This document shows, piece after piece, positions 12,410 to 12,882 of a DNA stretch of 12,882 nt. The stretch's first letter is position 1. Each line of letters begins with the position of its first letter. The translations under genes were made by a program, and so were the position numbers. The stretch is from NCBI GenBank assembly GCA_934086815.1, contig CAKOIM010000026.1, forward strand, positions 1 to 12,882, written 5' to 3'. Source of the stretch: an uncultured Bacilli bacterium. GTDB lineage: Bacteria; Bacillota_I; Bacilli_A; RF39; UBA660. The notes under the pieces are model-generated. The model saw only the letters and a list, made by a program, of their open reading frames with translations, had not been told where the DNA came from and did not search any database.

Positions 12410-12882
12410 ATGAGTAACTATAGTAATAAATACTTACGAGTTGGTATTTATTTAAGATTATCTAACGAAGATAGGGATAAAATAAATAAAGAACAAATAA
12501 GTGAATCTATTAAAAATCAAAGAAATATGTTAATTGATTATATTAATATACACCCTGAATTTGTATTAATAGATGAATACTCAGATGAAGACTTATCGGG
12601 GGCTGGAACTTATAGACCAGAATTTGAAAGATTAATTAAAGATTGTGAAAATAAAAAACTAGACATTGTACTATGTAAAAGTCAATCTAGATTTTCTCGA
12701 GATATGGAAATTGTTGAAAAATATATTAATAACAAGTTTAAAGAATGGAATATTAGATTTATTGGTTTATCTGATAATGCAGATACGTTAGTTTTAGGCA
12801 ATAAAAAGTCAAGACAAATAAATGGTTTAGTTAATGAGTGGTATTTAGAAGATGTTTCAAATAATATAAGAAGTGCTTTTAA
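12410..12882 (+). CDS. Large serine recombinase of element 2, N-terminal part (runs off window)
   Basis: The ATG at 12410 is preceded by a run of seven G that acts as the ribosome site; 157 codons are visible before the edge. The catalytic domain has Ser18 in YLRLS, IKNQRNMLIDYI, the loop DEYSDEDLSGAGTYRPEFER, the helix KSQSRFSRDMEIVEKYI, and SRQINGLVNEWYLEDVSNNI. The insertions and the NADT/KKSRQINGLVNEWYLED segment are those of TnpX/TndX-like recombinases of clostridial conjugative or mobilisable elements, a branch different from that of the element 1 enzyme (VYRLDRISR, SVFAQLERDTI). The two enzymes are therefore not recent duplicates. Confidence 0.92.
   Translation, partial: MSNYSNKYLRVGIYLRLSNEDRDKINKEQISESIKNQRNMLIDYINIHPEFVLIDEYSDEDLSGAGTYRPEFERLIKDCENKKLDIVLCKSQSRFSRDMEIVEKYINNKFKEWNIRFIGLSDNADTLVLGNKKSRQINGLVNEWYLEDVSNNIRSAF

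Larger units (their letters stand above)
12211..12882. mobile_element. Element 2: left end of a second large-serine-recombinase element (partial)
   Basis: Host coding identity ends at the GTT (12211-12213) of the conserved Arg-Val codons of the ATPase. The family expects GCx or TCx next; the sequence instead turns to CTTTGAATATAATATAG. Within 60 bases comes a small gene, and then a recombinase gene running off the right edge. The recombinase 5' end faces the junction, the opposite arrangement to element 1. The right end, cargo and attR are outside the window, so core and size cannot be fixed. The core is probably a dinucleotide within 12211-12213. Confidence 0.7.

Overview
The window is AT-rich throughout and uses the standard bacterial code: TGA is used as a stop (for example 417-419) and TGG codes for Trp. 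Gene starts carry AGGAGG-type ribosome sites. The gene families (TasA/SipW surface-fibre genes, IS66 relics, large serine recombinases, an NMT1-type ABC importer) point to a low-GC Firmicute, probably a gut Bacilli/Mollicutes-like or Clostridia lineage. This is an inference from family content; no marker gene is present.

Left part (1-2350): a 15-bp tandem repeat runs off the left edge, with a promoter-like site pointing into it. It is followed by a three-gene minus-strand operon (2288 to 133) of unrecognised helical or coiled-coil proteins that share a repeat-like motif. The operon has a near-consensus promoter at 2315-2343.

ToxIN region (2440-3700): a complete type III toxin-antitoxin locus lies on the minus strand. 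A toxN/abiQ-family ribonuclease (2605-3111) is preceded by a hairpin terminator and three 34-35-nt tandem repeats (3178-3281), each predicted to fold as an H-type pseudoknot, the form of a ToxI antitoxin RNA. Decayed IS66 transposase pieces lie on both sides, each ending in the same 51-bp sequence.

Surface-fibre operon (6630 to 3714, minus): a TasA/camelysin-like secreted protein, a SipW-type signal peptidase with a long polytopic N-terminal region, and a two-TM accessory protein (DUF5305-like). A strong hairpin sits between the first two genes.

Right part (6767-12882): a divergent plus-strand ABC importer operon (substrate-binding protein, ATPase, presumably a permease further on) is broken twice by serine-recombinase elements. 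Element 1 (6887-10936, about 4.05 kb) splits the binding-protein gene after codon 40. Joining the two flanks at a GA dinucleotide restores one uninterrupted 330-codon frame, and joining the two element ends gives a strongly symmetric attP-like sequence. Element 1 carries its own recombinase, a membrane-anchored InlB-repeat/HExxH metalloprotease, a small membrane protein and a 63-residue protein. Element 2 starts near 12211-12213 inside the ATPase gene, right after its LSGGM signature, and carries a 38-codon gene and a second, different large serine recombinase that runs off the window. Two unrelated recombinase elements have therefore landed in adjacent genes of the same importer, 1.3 kb apart.
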